Shown: positions 13,151 to 28,649 of the stretch, piece by piece
How the letters are laid out: every line of letters starts with the position of its first letter
Numbering within the stretch: position 1 is the first letter of the stretch
DNA from: Hyperoplus lanceolatus
Lineage: Eukaryota > Chordata > Actinopteri > Uranoscopiformes > Ammodytidae
NCBI GenBank assembly: GCA_026929865.2
Contig: CM049400.1
Coordinates: 27,824,501 to 27,888,500, forward strand
DNA: 64,000 nt
Direction of reading: 5' to 3'
Program-made: the position numbers and the translations under genes
Notes under the pieces: model-generated
Told to the model about the DNA's origin: nothing
The model's database searches: none
What the model saw: the letters and a program-made list of their open reading frames with translations, nothing else

Positions 13151-14660
13151 GAAGAGAAAGAGAAAGCAAATTAAAAAGACATGTCCAGTCCACTAATCTC
13201 ATCAGTGGATACAGCTGAAGTGAGGGAAAGTCTTATAACACACATGCTTTGCAGTCACCAGCGCTTGGCTCATTTAAAGTTTGAACAACAGAGGATCCAG
13301 AAGTTGCATCTCAAATGACAATAAATAATTAATTACTTTGACTGGAAGATGTTTTCAAAAGCTCAGGTTGGAGTTTTAAAACACAGTTCAGCGATTCAAT
13401 GAAATACAAAACGTATGCACATAGTCCAAAGACAATGCCTTTAGACATTTATTTTTACTATGGATACATTACATTTTTAGAGCATGCAGCAAAGTTTCCA
13501 TTCATACATCAATTTCTGCCGAAAATTAGTATTATTATAAAATAATAAATGTCAAATTTAGCTTGTAAAATGATTATCCATTCACGTTATCAGCTTAATC
13601 TGATATTCCATAATACATTAATACTAAACGTATTCTGGAATACCCAAAAGTCCCAAAACATTTCCATTTTAATAATTCATCTTTCATTGGGCATCTCAAG
13701 TTCTGGGGTCTTGCATGATAAAGTGAAACTGGGTCTGTATTAAAAGAACAGTAAAGTTTACAGAGGAACACAATATTTTGTTGAACCAGTTCTCACTGCT
13801 TTAACATTGCTTGAGCTTATGTTGTATTGGCTCGGATACTGTATGCCTCACAACGCCTAACGCCAAGAGACTGTTAAACTGTGTGGAAATATAGGGTCTT
13901 TCGGTGCATAAAAACAATATGATAGGGATCCAAAAACTCTTGTCAGCGCAAAGGTTATCTGATCCACTCATCAAATGGCCAAGTGACAGCCAGACAGGTC
14001 CTACAGGGAGATTGTGAAATGGACCCCTCAGCCACTTCTCCATCTACTATTGGTCTTAGGAACCTGGAAATTATCTCACATGTGGAAAAACAAATCCCTA
14101 TTCCTTTAAAAGTGGCCATGAAAAAACTTAAATCAGACTACTTTAAACATTTAAGGATGATTTGATGTTTAACACTGCACCTTTGAACTGACTTCAGAAT
14201 TTCAAAACATTGTTATCCAATTGCATTTAATAACTCCTACTATCCATAAATATTTCATTCGAACCAAACGTTCACTTTGATATTGAAGATTTAGCTCTCA
14301 CTGCAAAAGCATATATTTCACTACAGCAACAAAAAAAAATGTTTAAAATAGTGTATGTAATCAGGATGAAGCACGCTAATATTGTTACTACTTCTATGAA
14401 AAGTGCGAACTACAAAAACTATTATTCAGAATCTTTTAGTGTGTTGTGTCTCTCTGAATGAGGGTGCGATTTGGTTGATAACAACTTTTTGATCATTAGG
14501 TGAATATGGAGTTCTTTTAATAATTGATTCATTAGATTAGATACAGCTGTCTTTTCCCACCATGAAAATGCAGAAAACATCTTTTGAAGTGTACCCTCAT
14601 GAAGGAGTGTTTTTGAATGAAATTTGCACTTATTTCCTTGACAAAAACGACTCAAATTTC
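13151..14660. other. Non-coding upstream DNA, no gene seen
   Basis: AT-rich sequence without recognised repeats or coding exons. The left boundary of the LINE fragment that follows is not clear and may fall inside this stretch. Confidence 0.5.
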
Positions 14661-14748
14661 TGAGTCACAAATCCCACACGCAGGTTCACATTTTGTCACA
14701 ACAACTGAAAGAAAATGGAGCACAACCAATAACCCCCATGCGTTAAGG
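14661..14748 (+). pseudogene. LINE fragment, left part (interrupted by an hAT insertion)
   Basis: The + frame ending in TTERKWSTTNNPHALR continues in sense with the LINE C-terminal frame on the far side of the hAT element at 14749-16610, once the insertion and one copy of its 8-bp target duplication are ignored. This is the C-terminal part of a non-LTR retrotransposon ORF2-type protein. The start of the fragment is uncertain. It is a dead 5'-truncated copy. Confidence 0.6.
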
Positions 14749-14859
14749 CAGGGGTGGCCAACCAGTCAGAGACTAAAAGCCACATTTTTTACTGTGTTAC
14801 TGCAAAGAGCCACATCGTACACACGGGTACACATGAACATCCCCCCATCCCTTCCTCAT

Positions 14860-14864
<5 letters not shown>

Positions 14865-14934
<70 letters not shown>
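14865..14934. repeat. (CA)n microsatellite inside the hAT element
   Basis: About 35 CA units near the left end of the nested hAT element. Confidence 0.96.
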
Positions 14935-14937
<3 letters not shown>

Positions 14938-15069
14938 CTCTGCTCAGTCAGATTTACTGTAAATGTCACAACCAAAATGATAATGCAGTAACGACCTTAA
15001 CTATGTTTCACCCGTTTCAGTTGAATTTTGTATTATTATTATTTTTAAATAAATAATGCTTGTGCATGC

Positions 15070-15805
15070 TACCAGGCCCAGGGGCACAAGGGCTCAAGGG
15101 GGCCCTAAGCTAAGGTACTGATAACTTTGCATCTTATAGTCAAAGAGCTCAGTCACTCATGTCAATAAAAGGTTCCAAAAAGGAATAGCCTAAATATAAG
15201 GAAATAAATCATCATGGGCCCCTCAACTAGTAGGGGAGAAATACAAAAGCAATTGTAAAGCAACAGCATTATTAGCTCTGTCTTAGGGGCTTCATGAGGG
15301 GCCTCTAAGGCCCCCACACATACAGGAATAAACTTTCTATGTGTAAATTCTATACTGTTCATAAAAAGTAGCTATCTACCCTTTATCTGTTGAAATGGGT
15401 CTCTCCATCATATAACATGGGTCTGCAGACCAATCTACTGTTTTTGCAGTTGCAGAGCAAAGGATGCTGCCTGCTTAAGAAAAATCAGAAAAATAATGTT
15501 CCTTCTGCAGCTCAAGATTTGATTTAGCCTCTAAATTTTCCTCTCTAAGTGCATCAGATTGATGCATTTTACTTTAAAACGGTACACATTTTCTTCCAGT
15601 GTGCAATGCCCCCTGACCCCCAACAAGGACCAGGGTCCCTCCCACAGTGTCCCAAAATAATCTGGGAAACACTGACTTTCTTAATATGTTTTTTGGCAAT
15701 AATTGTATGTATCTGTGCGGAAAAGTCAGTGTAACTGACTGTATAGGTAGGAGTGGGGGGCCCTTTGAGAGTCTTGGTCCAGGGGCCTATTATCTCATAA
15801 TCCGT
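15070..15805. mobile_element. Partial second copy of the 732-bp hAT element, nested
   Basis: This stretch aligns in the same orientation to 25710-26408: the GGCCCAGGGGCACAAGGGCTC start, the AATAGCCTAAATATAAGGA block, the GGGTCTGCAGACCAATCTAC block and the TTATCTCATAATCCGTC end are shared. It lacks roughly the first 35 bases and the last few bases of the complete copy, and no target duplication is evident. It probably inserted into, or was captured by, the surrounding hAT element. Confidence 0.75.
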
Positions 15806-15848
15806 CGAAGAACCAACTGGATTCCACAATCTTTTTAATTTTCGCATT

Positions 15849-15855
<7 letters not shown>

Positions 15856-15882
<27 letters not shown>
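15856..15882. repeat. Poly-A run (27 bases)
   Basis: An uninterrupted A run just after the nested partial hAT copy. The bases after it (to about 15940, with GGCCGCCCCTCTG) look like another repeat end whose partner I could not find. Confidence 0.9.
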
Positions 15883-16610
15883 CGGGGGTCCCCACACTAG
15901 GACTTGAAATGGCCCCCCAGATCGTTAAGGCCGCCCCTCTGATAATGACAGAACTGGACTCCTACAGTACTAAGACGACAGGCCAGTCATTTTCAACAAT
16001 GAACATTGTGTGCACTGCCTCACACACACACTCTCAGTTCAACCAAGTCCACAAACAAAAATATAACAATTTACAATAGCGTTTTTCTCTTACTATGCAT
16101 GTTGCTTAGTGGGACTTACTTTTAGCATGGAGTGAGCTGAAGTGGCGCTGAAGATTTGAAGCCTTGAAATGCGCTAATGACGCCTGGCATATAAGGCAGA
16201 ATGGCTTGGTATAACGTTCAACAAAAAATATAAACTCTCCCACTCTGTTTCAGAGCGAACTTGACACAAATTGTTTACTCACGGAAAACCTCCCTCCAAG
16301 CTGAGCGGGCAGTTTTAGGTTGCGTCCACACCAAACGTTTGTGAACGTTATGTTGCCTCCTCAATTAAACATTTGCGAACAGGCATACACATACACATTA
16401 ACAAAATAAAAAATGAAATAATAAACAACATGTAAAACGAACGTAAGAGCCGCATGAAACGTTTGCGAACATGCACACACATAGGCCCACAAAAAAAAAG
16501 TATAGAAAAAAAAAAAATTATAATCACAAAATTTGATATGAACTGAAGAGCCGCACGAAGCAAGGCAAAGAGCCGCATGCGGCTCGCGAGCCGCAGGTTG
16601 GCCACCCCTG

Positions 16611-16995
16611 CGTTAAGGTCTCAGGACATGGTGCTCATGACTGTTCCTCAAGCTCGTACAGAGCTGGGTAAAACAGCTTTTAAGTTTTTTGCGCCGTTGT
16701 CATGGGATAACCTGCAAAAGCAGTTTAAGCTTCAGGACCTAGTAACTCTAAACGAATGTAAGGCTGTTGTTAAGAGTTTGAAGTTGGACTCCATCGGAAA
16801 TTGTGAATGTTTTTAGTTAAGAATCTTATTTTTATGTTTTACAACTGTACTTTATATCGAACTTGTATTTTGCATTGTGTTTTATGTGTAACTGTGTTCT
16901 GCTGTCCATCTTGGCCAGGTCTCTCTTGTAAAAGAGATTTTAATCTCAATGAGACTAACCTGGTTAAATAAAGGATAAATAAAAAAATAAAAAAT
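16611..16995 (+). pseudogene. LINE fragment, right part: C-terminus and 3' tail
   Basis: The frame reading VPQARTELGKTAFKFFAPLSW and ending in NCECF at the stop (16814-16816) has the form of the C-terminus of a fish non-LTR retrotransposon polymerase protein. The following 3' region contains the conserved tail GGCCAGGTCTCTCTTGTAAA and ends in AAATAAAGGATAAATAAAAA, a short A/T-rich tail of the kind left by target-primed reverse transcription. With the segment left of 14749 this is one 5'-truncated LINE split by an hAT insertion. The open frame starting at 16577 is a chimera whose first residues come from the hAT right end. Confidence 0.8.
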
Positions 16996-19689
16996 TCACG
17001 TGGAGAAGGGTCATATCAGGTAAAGTGATCACGTGGACTCCCCTGGCACTTAAGGTCTGGCATTTCAGCCTATTATTGTTGAGAAGAGGCCTGTATGCAG
17101 TGCTCTGCAACAGAAGCAGCCTTCCACTGTCATGAGGCCAGAAATGGTATGACACAAACAAGACATGAGACTCTCAGTTTACCTGTGACCTGGTTTTTTA
17201 AGGACAAGTCTGAAAGGATGAACACCAATGGTGCCAAGTGGTTTGATAGGAGTGTGTATGTGGGGCTTGTTTGTTTTCCCTTGGAGCATGGTGATAGGCT
17301 TAGATAGGTTGGCAGACGTGCCTTAACAAGATGTGGGACAGGCCTTGATAACACACTCAGATGAGCGGTGTATTTTTGGTCATGGGACTCCATGCACTCG
17401 TTCACCCCAGCCAGTGCAAATGAAAAACAGTTGGCTGCAGATTCACATATCAAAATAAAACAGGAGTCTGGTTTTGTTGCTATATCCATACAAACCCATT
17501 CAGAATGAATACAGTTGTGGCTTTATTGTGGCTAAAGGATGCAATAGTGAATGCATAACACTTGCATTCATTATATATTCATTATATTTTTCTCTGTGGG
17601 TTTTTGCACAAGTGTTTTGTGCATGTGGCCTCTAATGGTTACGTCATGTGACCTGGCCCTGTTGTTTGTTTGGGCATTATCCATCTGATCCTTGTCAGTT
17701 CTTTTGGATTGTCTCCACTTGTGGGTGTTATCCCACCAGCTGACCCAGAAGATCTTTGCCTTTCAGACTGTCTGTTGGGCCATTCCACCAGCCCTGCTGC
17801 GGTTCTCTTACTCAACTCAAACATGTGTTATTCATCACATGTTGTCATGAGCTGTCAAAAGCAGGCCTGACAAATGCTGCGTTTCTGTTTATGAAACGAT
17901 CATGTTGGCCTCACACTCCATACTACCTTTATCATCTACAGTCCTCTGCTCTGCACTTGCAAATCTGTTTCGTTGGTATGGGGTGCCATTATTCAAAAGG
18001 CAGGAGGACGTTTCATTTGCAAAGTCAATGAAATACAACATTATTTACTACATGCCTGTGTAGTAAAAAATTGCTGAAAAAACAACAGGAGAGGCATGAG
18101 TATAATTAATGGTCAGCCCAGTGGATTTATCACAGAAAAACATACTCTTTCCCTTACAGTAAGTGACCTGAATGAACTTGCAGCATAAAGTAATCAACTC
18201 TGGTCACTGCACAATACGATTACTGTATATCCCTTACGATCCCCCCCCGAGATGACAAACATGCATTGTCCTTCGCCAAGGCCAGAACAATCACTTCTTT
18301 TTTGGTGGAACGCTCAAGGGTCAGGCAGGGTCAATGATCTTTAAGAACTGGAGGACTTTAAAAAAAAAATGCACATATGGGTGGAAGGGAAAATAGGACT
18401 CAAGAAGGGTATTTATAGAAGGACTTGCAGCCGCAAACTTAACTGTAAACTCCATTTCAGTTGAAATCAAGCCTTCTGCTTGTGTCTCTATGTTTTGTTT
18501 TTGCATCTAAAATGCTCAGGAGTCTGGTGAGCCTGTTCGGACAAAGCCTTGCCTCTGTCACTGGGCTGTGCTGAAGATATTTCGGCTGCTGCACGCAGAC
18601 AGTCTTGTCCCTCACTGCGTCACTCCGTCTTTCCCTTTTACCAATTCTTCTCCACACAGGCTGAATCAGCACACTGGGCCCCCCGGTGTCGCTTTGCAAT
18701 GGCATCACCACACATTTGGTCTGGTGAGCTGGCCCCATGCTTCAGCGACAGAGAGCCGTCTAGCCCAATGACAGAGCCAGGAGGGGCAGGGTGGGCGGGA
18801 AATGGATTTGAAACAGCCGAGGTGACTCAAGCGAAAGAATCACCAACTAGAAAGAAAAAAGAAAAAAACTGAAAAAGTTCAGCTCAACTGAGATTTAAGA
18901 GGAAACAGGCGTAATAAATCAAAAAGAGCTCATGGAGCGTCTCTGTAATGTTGTTTTGGCTGTTGTTCTCATTTTGACATTTAAAATACATCTGTATTCA
19001 CTTTCTGCTGTGTAAAGACCACAGAGTATTTTTCATGATGAAATACATGGTCACAAAGTAAATTCTAACCCTGCGTGATAACTAAACATGAAGCAAAGGA
19101 AGGAGATCAGTGTAAATTGGCACATGTGCTTATTACTTACTGAACTATCTGACCCGTGTGATTAGAAGGGAGCTTGAGCAGTGGAGTTTACACGTGCAGT
19201 GAGTGGTGCGGTTTATGGCTCTGGGGTTTGCTCTGTTAAAAGGTGCAAATTGGTCTTGACGCAGCGAAGATTGATTGTATACTAATAAGAAATCTGGTGC
19301 ACACTCGGTCGGTATAATTTACTGGGTCATTGGGTCTTGATTTTTATCTTTCTCGCAAAAATCTTTGAAGCAAAGTAAAAGCTAATCTCATTAGTAACAG
19401 TATATTTTCTGGTAATTTCTGACACACGCAGAAATACCAGATGGAGCGATCATGATTAAGCGTTTACAACAATACAGTAGCAAAAAAAATTAGGTGGAAC
19501 CAAATACATTTAAATGTAATAATTCTACTCTCCACTTTGTAACAATTTATTAGCATTTCAGTTAGCAATAATACAAATGATACTTATCAGCATGTTAGTA
19601 GAAATATGGAAACACTTCTACAATATGACCATGAGGTCTATTGGGTAAGATGATCAGACTGGTTGCAAACCATCCAGCAAAATAACCTT
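16996..19689. other. Non-coding upstream DNA, no gene seen
   Basis: Short open frames on both strands without family signatures. No repeat ends recognised. A run of C near 18241-18248 and small A runs are the only simple-sequence features. Confidence 0.5.
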
Positions 19690-19965
19690 CTTCTAACAGT
19701 AAGTGGAGCATTTGGAGATCATGGGTCTGAGAAACATCTGTTTTGGGGTTGCACAAGGGAGCTGTCTTGGTCCCCTTCTTTTCCCACTATGCTTCCACTT
19801 GGTGACATCATAAGAGAACGCAATGCATGTTTACATAGTTCTGCAAATGACATGCAACAGTACAACTCTATTACTTCCCATCTATTTGCAATATATAAAT
19901 GGATGAGCAACCATTTTGTTATAATTGATTCAGATCTAACTCACTTAAGTGAACTATGGAAGACT
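19690..19965 (+). pseudogene. Decayed LINE reverse-transcriptase fragment
   Basis: From 19745 the frame reads GVAQGSCLGPLLF, matching the conserved GVPQGSVLGPLLF block of L2/CR1-group reverse transcriptases. The next homologous block, MLPLGDIIRERN followed by HSSANDMQQYNS (the equivalent of the catalytic YADD box), lies in a different + frame, so there is a frameshift near 19790. YKWMSNHFVI then matches the block after the catalytic box. The catalytic YADD is replaced by SAND-type residues. The fragment is inactive and truncated at both ends. Confidence 0.72.

Positions 19966-24702
<4,737 letters not shown>

Positions 24703-24730
<28 letters not shown>
24703..24730. repeat. (GT)n microsatellite
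   Basis: About 14 GT units. Confidence 0.95.
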
Positions 24731-24731
<1 letters not shown>

Positions 24732-25672
24732 GACTGAACATGCATATTGTGTGTCCTTAAAACTAGCTTGGATTAACTTAGAGACCTGGAAGTAAACAAT
24801 CCCTAATAGACAAATGGCCTCAGATGGTGTGTTCACAAGGAGTTCATTTTCTATTTTGGAAAAAGAATGAAGGTTTGTGCGGCCTGGTTGCCCTCTGCAA
24901 CCCGTGTCGGTATGCAAACTAAGCTGTCGGACACCAATGTCGCCAGGACAACGTCACATACATTTATTGTTCTTGACAATATAAGTGATTCTGACTGTGA
25001 CCCTCCTGACCCAGAACAATTTAACTGTCCTAGCAGCATTTCCTCTCCTCTCGCTCCCTCCTTCCTTCCTTCTCCACGGTCCAGCCCGGGCGCACTACAA
25101 GAACCTCCCTGACCCAATTTAGATGTCAGATTACTGTTGTGGAGTCAAACACGCCAACAAGCAGTGTGTGTGGCTATGTAACATATCCATCCAAACATTC
25201 CTTTGTGTACGTGAGGCCCCTGCAAGGTTCAGTGTGCGGCCGACACAACAAAGACAACCTGTGTTTGACAAGCAGCCCGATGCCAAGCCCAACCCGGGGG
25301 CTGCCAGAGAAGCCAGGGACACTCTGAGCTCCACCTGAGGCAGGAGGACGTTTAGCTCAAGAGACAAGACACAGAAGCAGAACAAACTTGGAATATACCC
25401 ACACGTTAGGGAGCGATTACTGGCCCTCATTTGCTTTCTGATTGGGATCTTGTGACATGTTTTGTGTAAGTCTGTAGCAGCGCCCTTGTCACTGCAGGGA
25501 CATTCATTTGGGATAAATAAAATACTGGCTTGTCAAAGGAAATGAGAAATTCATTTTACAAGCCTGTGCATGATGAAAAGATTCTGAGAAAAAAACTGTG
25601 CTCTTAGCACAGCGACTACAGCAATGATAGACTTGGATTGTATAAAATGTTTGTTCCAGAGCTTTCTATTGC
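24731..25672. other. Non-coding upstream DNA, nothing recognised
   Basis: Somewhat GC-richer around 25000-25350, which gives a few longer open frames on both strands. None has a recognisable domain. Confidence 0.5.
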
Positions 25673-25680
25673 ATCTCATG

Positions 25681-26412
25681 CAGGGGTGGATTACTGCACG
25701 GGCACACCGGGCACCGGCCCAGGGGCCCAAGGGCTCAGGGGGGCCCTTAGCCAGAGATACTGATAGTAACTTTTCATGTCGCATAGTCAAAGAGCTCAGT
25801 CACTGATGTCAATAACAGGGTCCAAAAAGGAATAGCCTAAATATAAGGATACTCATTCAAATTTAACAAGATTGAAATCATCATGGGCCCCTAAACGAGT
25901 GGGGGACAAATACAAAAGAAAGCTCTGTCTAATACAGAAATAAGCTTTTGATGTGTGAATTCTAAATTGTTCATAAAAAGTAGCTATCCACCTATCTATC
26001 TGTTGAAATGGGCCCCTCCATCATAGAACATGGGTCTGCAGACCAATCTACTGTACTGTTTTTACAGTTGCAGAGTAAAGAGTGCTGCCTGCTTAAGAAA
26101 AATGTTCCTTCTGCATCTCAGGATTTGATATAGCCTCTAAAATGTACTCTCAAAGTGCACCAGATTGATGCATTTTACTTTAAAAAGGTAAAAAAAAATC
26201 CGGGGTGGCATGCCCCCGGACCCCCCACCAAGGTACAGGGTTCCTCCAACAGTATTCCAAAACCCTGTGGGAAACACTGACTTCCTTAATATGTTTTGCC
26301 ATTAATTGTATGGATCTGTGTGGAAAAGTCAGTGTACCGGACTGGATAGGGAGGAGTGGGGGCCCTTTAAGAGTTTGTGCCCAGGGGCCCATTATCTCAT
26401 AATCCGTCTATG
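25681..26412. mobile_element. Complete non-autonomous hAT element, 732 bp, with 8-bp target duplication
   Basis: The left end CAGGGGTGGATTACTG and the reverse-complemented right end CATAGACGGATTATGA form short imperfect terminal repeats. Exact 8-bp duplications ATCTCATG flank the element at 25673-25680 and 26413-26420, which is diagnostic of an hAT-type insertion. GGGCCC-rich blocks near both ends form subterminal inverted repeats. There is no transposase frame. A partial copy in the same orientation is nested at 15070-15805. Confidence 0.88.
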
Positions 26413-26540
26413 ATCTCATGGTCTTCCTAAATTGGGTCACATGATTTCAATTTGGAGATAACAACTAAACTAACTGCATTTCCATCTAGGAATACGGTGA
26501 GATGAGATTAAAAGCTCAGGAAAAAGCTACAAAGTTGACC

Positions 26541-26865
26541 TTAAATGTGAAGTCAGCGATTCTGCTTGTTTTTGTCAAAATCGGTGAATATCTCCTCAAG
26601 ATCGCAGTACCTGTATTCACTGCGCGGTGCTGAAAAAAATCAAGTCTTAATAAACAGCATGGGCTCTAAAGGGCATGTCACTAGCTAAGGTGGGGCCCCT
26701 TTGCTTACACATCAGTTTACAGAGCCTAGGCTGTGTATTAACACCAGATTTATTTCAGTGCACACACAGTACTGAGTATCAGATAGTGAGGAGATATTAA
26801 CTGATTTTGACCCCCAAAAAATGTCAACATCAAGCGTTCTCCAGAATCGCGGACTCCACCTTTAA
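26541..26865. mobile_element. TTAA-flanked MITE, family 1, copy 1
   Basis: Begins TTAA + ATGTGAAGTCAGCGATTCTG and ends in the inverted form CAGAATCGCGGACTCCACCT + TTAA. The interior shares blocks with copies at 31620-31938 and 62455-62660: CAGCATGGGCTCT, CAGTTTACAGAGCCTAGGCTG and GTGAGGAGATATTAACTGA. No coding capacity. TTAA duplication with AGG termini suggests Kolobok-type or piggyBac-type mobilisation. Confidence 0.82.
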
Positions 26866-26999
26866 GCCAGAATACATTTTTTCTCGTCATGTTCATTGGT
26901 GGGGTTTTTAGTTGATATGATTTTTTTAAGTGTAACCAGGCAATGCTTTAAACTTTTTCAAAGATAAGTAAATAATTATCCCGCAGTACTACGTAATGG

Positions 27000-27260
27000 T
27001 AGCCTGGTCCTACCAGACCATCGTACTTATTTCATTTCATTTGCAAAGAAGGTCTGGTATCGCTCAATTGACAAACGTTAACTCACTTGAAGGCAGGTGT
27101 CTGTTGAAGTTTAAAACTATTGGATCTGCCCAGTGCCACTCTGGATCTGCCAACCAATCGCACAATGTTTGGTTGTGACGTATGTTATGCGCCAGCTTCT
27201 GAGCCACTCCCTCTGTTCACTGATTGGAAAGGCAAAAATCTGTCCGGAGAAAACCTAAGA
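27000..27260. repeat. Dispersed repeat beginning TAGCCTGGTCCTACCAGACC
   Basis: The first 55-60 bases, TAGCCTGGTCCTACCAGACC through AGAAGGTCTGG, recur at 58809-58865 with few differences. The block has internal dyad symmetry (CCAGACC and GGTCTGG). The downstream part, with GAGCCACTCCCTCTGTTCAC, resembles a common fish DNA-transposon relic, but I could not find a matching right end. Confidence 0.6.
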
Positions 27261-27841
27261 ATATACCGCAAATGAAAATGGAGCGGGAGTACGTAGGCGG
27301 GCGGTATAGCGTAATGGGTAAAAGTTCCCCAAAAATTAGCAAAATGTAGCAGCAATTTCATGTGCTTTAAATTTGCAAGGAGAAATACATTCATTGCATA
27401 ACACGGAATCTTGGGCACGCGCCACATTGCGTTTTGAAGGATGATTGGTCGGGCTAATTGCTCCCCTATATCAACAGCAAATCTAGCTTGAATATCAGCC
27501 CCCTTGAAAAAGGCAGCATTGTAAGGAAACTTTTTTTGTGCCATTTCTTTATACCACAGTCTATCAGGCCGGTATTATTAGGCCTCACTACACAGCTGCC
27601 AAGCCATCAGTGTGCAGGAGTGAACACCACAGATGGCCTTTACATATTACAACCCCAGTGTTTGATGTTGGGATGGTATACGAAAAGACATTCTGACAGT
27701 GCCAAAACAGGAAAACCGCATTCTTATATCCAAACATATCAGGCCATTCGTATGGAAACCTCAATCTTGAAGATAAACAGCATGGATGGATTGAGGGGAA
27801 TGGCATATGCAGAGACTGAGCGGATTGAGAATAACCAAACG

Positions 27842-27845
<4 letters not shown>
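27261..27845. other. Probable repeat-derived or unique non-coding DNA
   Basis: Possible continuation of the preceding repeat. A stretch near 27304-27325 (TATAGCGTAATGGGTAAAAG) is faintly like a tRNA A box but has no B box. No gene seen. Confidence 0.4.

Positions 27846-27878
<33 letters not shown>
27846..27878. repeat. Poly-A run (33 bases)
   Basis: Uninterrupted A run that may mark the 3' end of an old + strand retro-insertion. I could not identify the inserted sequence upstream of it. Confidence 0.9.
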
Positions 27879-27879
<1 letters not shown>

Positions 27880-28307
27880 GTTTTCAACATTAAGCTGATG
27901 CACTCATCCAGAGTGATTTATGTTGGGTTCATCAACGGAATAACGCAATTCTGAGGAAATTAAAACCAAGAAATTGTAGGGCCTGCTTTTTTGAAACTAA
28001 TTTGACTTCAAAAAATTAACTGATCTACAAGTAATTTATGATTTTAATAAAGACAATAAATGCCATGTTCATTTCAGAATGCCTTTTGTTCATTTTGTAA
28101 AGAAGTCTGGAGTTCATTGTTAATTCATATTATTTTCTCTATAACTCAGCAGAGAGAGAATGCAAGCACTGGTAAACTTGTGACCTAAGCGCACCAACTT
28201 CTTACAAACTGCAGGTTTGTCTCATTGTTAAATAAATTAAATAGTGCACAACTTATTTCTCTGTGTCCCCGTTTGGAATGCCAACACATTATCAATTGCC
28301 AGAGGAG

Positions 28308-28321
28308 ATACCAGGGGGCGA
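28308..28321 (+). promoter_or_regulatory. Candidate CTCF motif
   Basis: ATACCAGGGGGCGA contains the perfect CTCF core ACCAGGGGGCG with mismatches only at its edges. Motif match only. Confidence 0.4.
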
Positions 28322-28603
28322 TACATATCAGGTGCATTTCTAAAATTCTACTTGATTTCTCAATGAACTTGGCCCTTGTTTTCCGAGTGCGACCTGAGGC
28401 CAAGCCTTCACGGTTTGTGTGTGCCTTCACAAAGGCCAGCGTCAAAGTGTGCTTGAATGGCGAGGGGACGGAAACGAATGCTGTTTGAGCTAGGTGCAGT
28501 GCAAACACAGACAGTGCATGGGTCATTGTGTGAGGCAGAGAGGAAAACTAACGACCGGCTCACATAGCAAACACTCCCAGCTGTTCAGAGCCTGGCTTGT
28601 TTT

Positions 28604-28649
28604 TGTGTGTGTGTGTGTGTGTGTGCGCGTGAGTGCGTGTGTGTGTGTG
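28604..28649. repeat. GT-rich microsatellite, interrupted
   Basis: A (GT) run, then GCGCGTGAGTGCG, then more GT units. Alternating purine-pyrimidine sequence with potential to adopt Z-DNA. Confidence 0.9.

Larger units (their letters stand above)
14749..16610. mobile_element. Non-autonomous hAT element, 1.86 kb, with 8-bp target duplication
   Basis: Terminal inverted repeats CAGGGGTGGCCAACC (left) and GGTTGGCCACCCCTG (right) match perfectly over 15 bases and are flanked by the 8-bp duplication CGTTAAGG (14741-14748 and 16611-16618). Both the repeats and the 8-bp duplication are hallmarks of the hAT superfamily. Subterminal motifs such as AAAGAGCCACAT on the left and GAGCCGCATGCGGCTCGCG on the right are typical of such elements. 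No transposase frame is visible. The interior holds a (CA)n tract, a partial copy of the repeat found complete at 25681-26412, and a 27-base A run, so the element has itself received insertions. Confidence 0.9.

Noticed and set aside
27300..27330. tRNA-like A box (TATAGCGTAATGGGTAAAAG)
   Set aside because: No B box, no acceptor-stem pairing and no anticodon arm within 90 bases.
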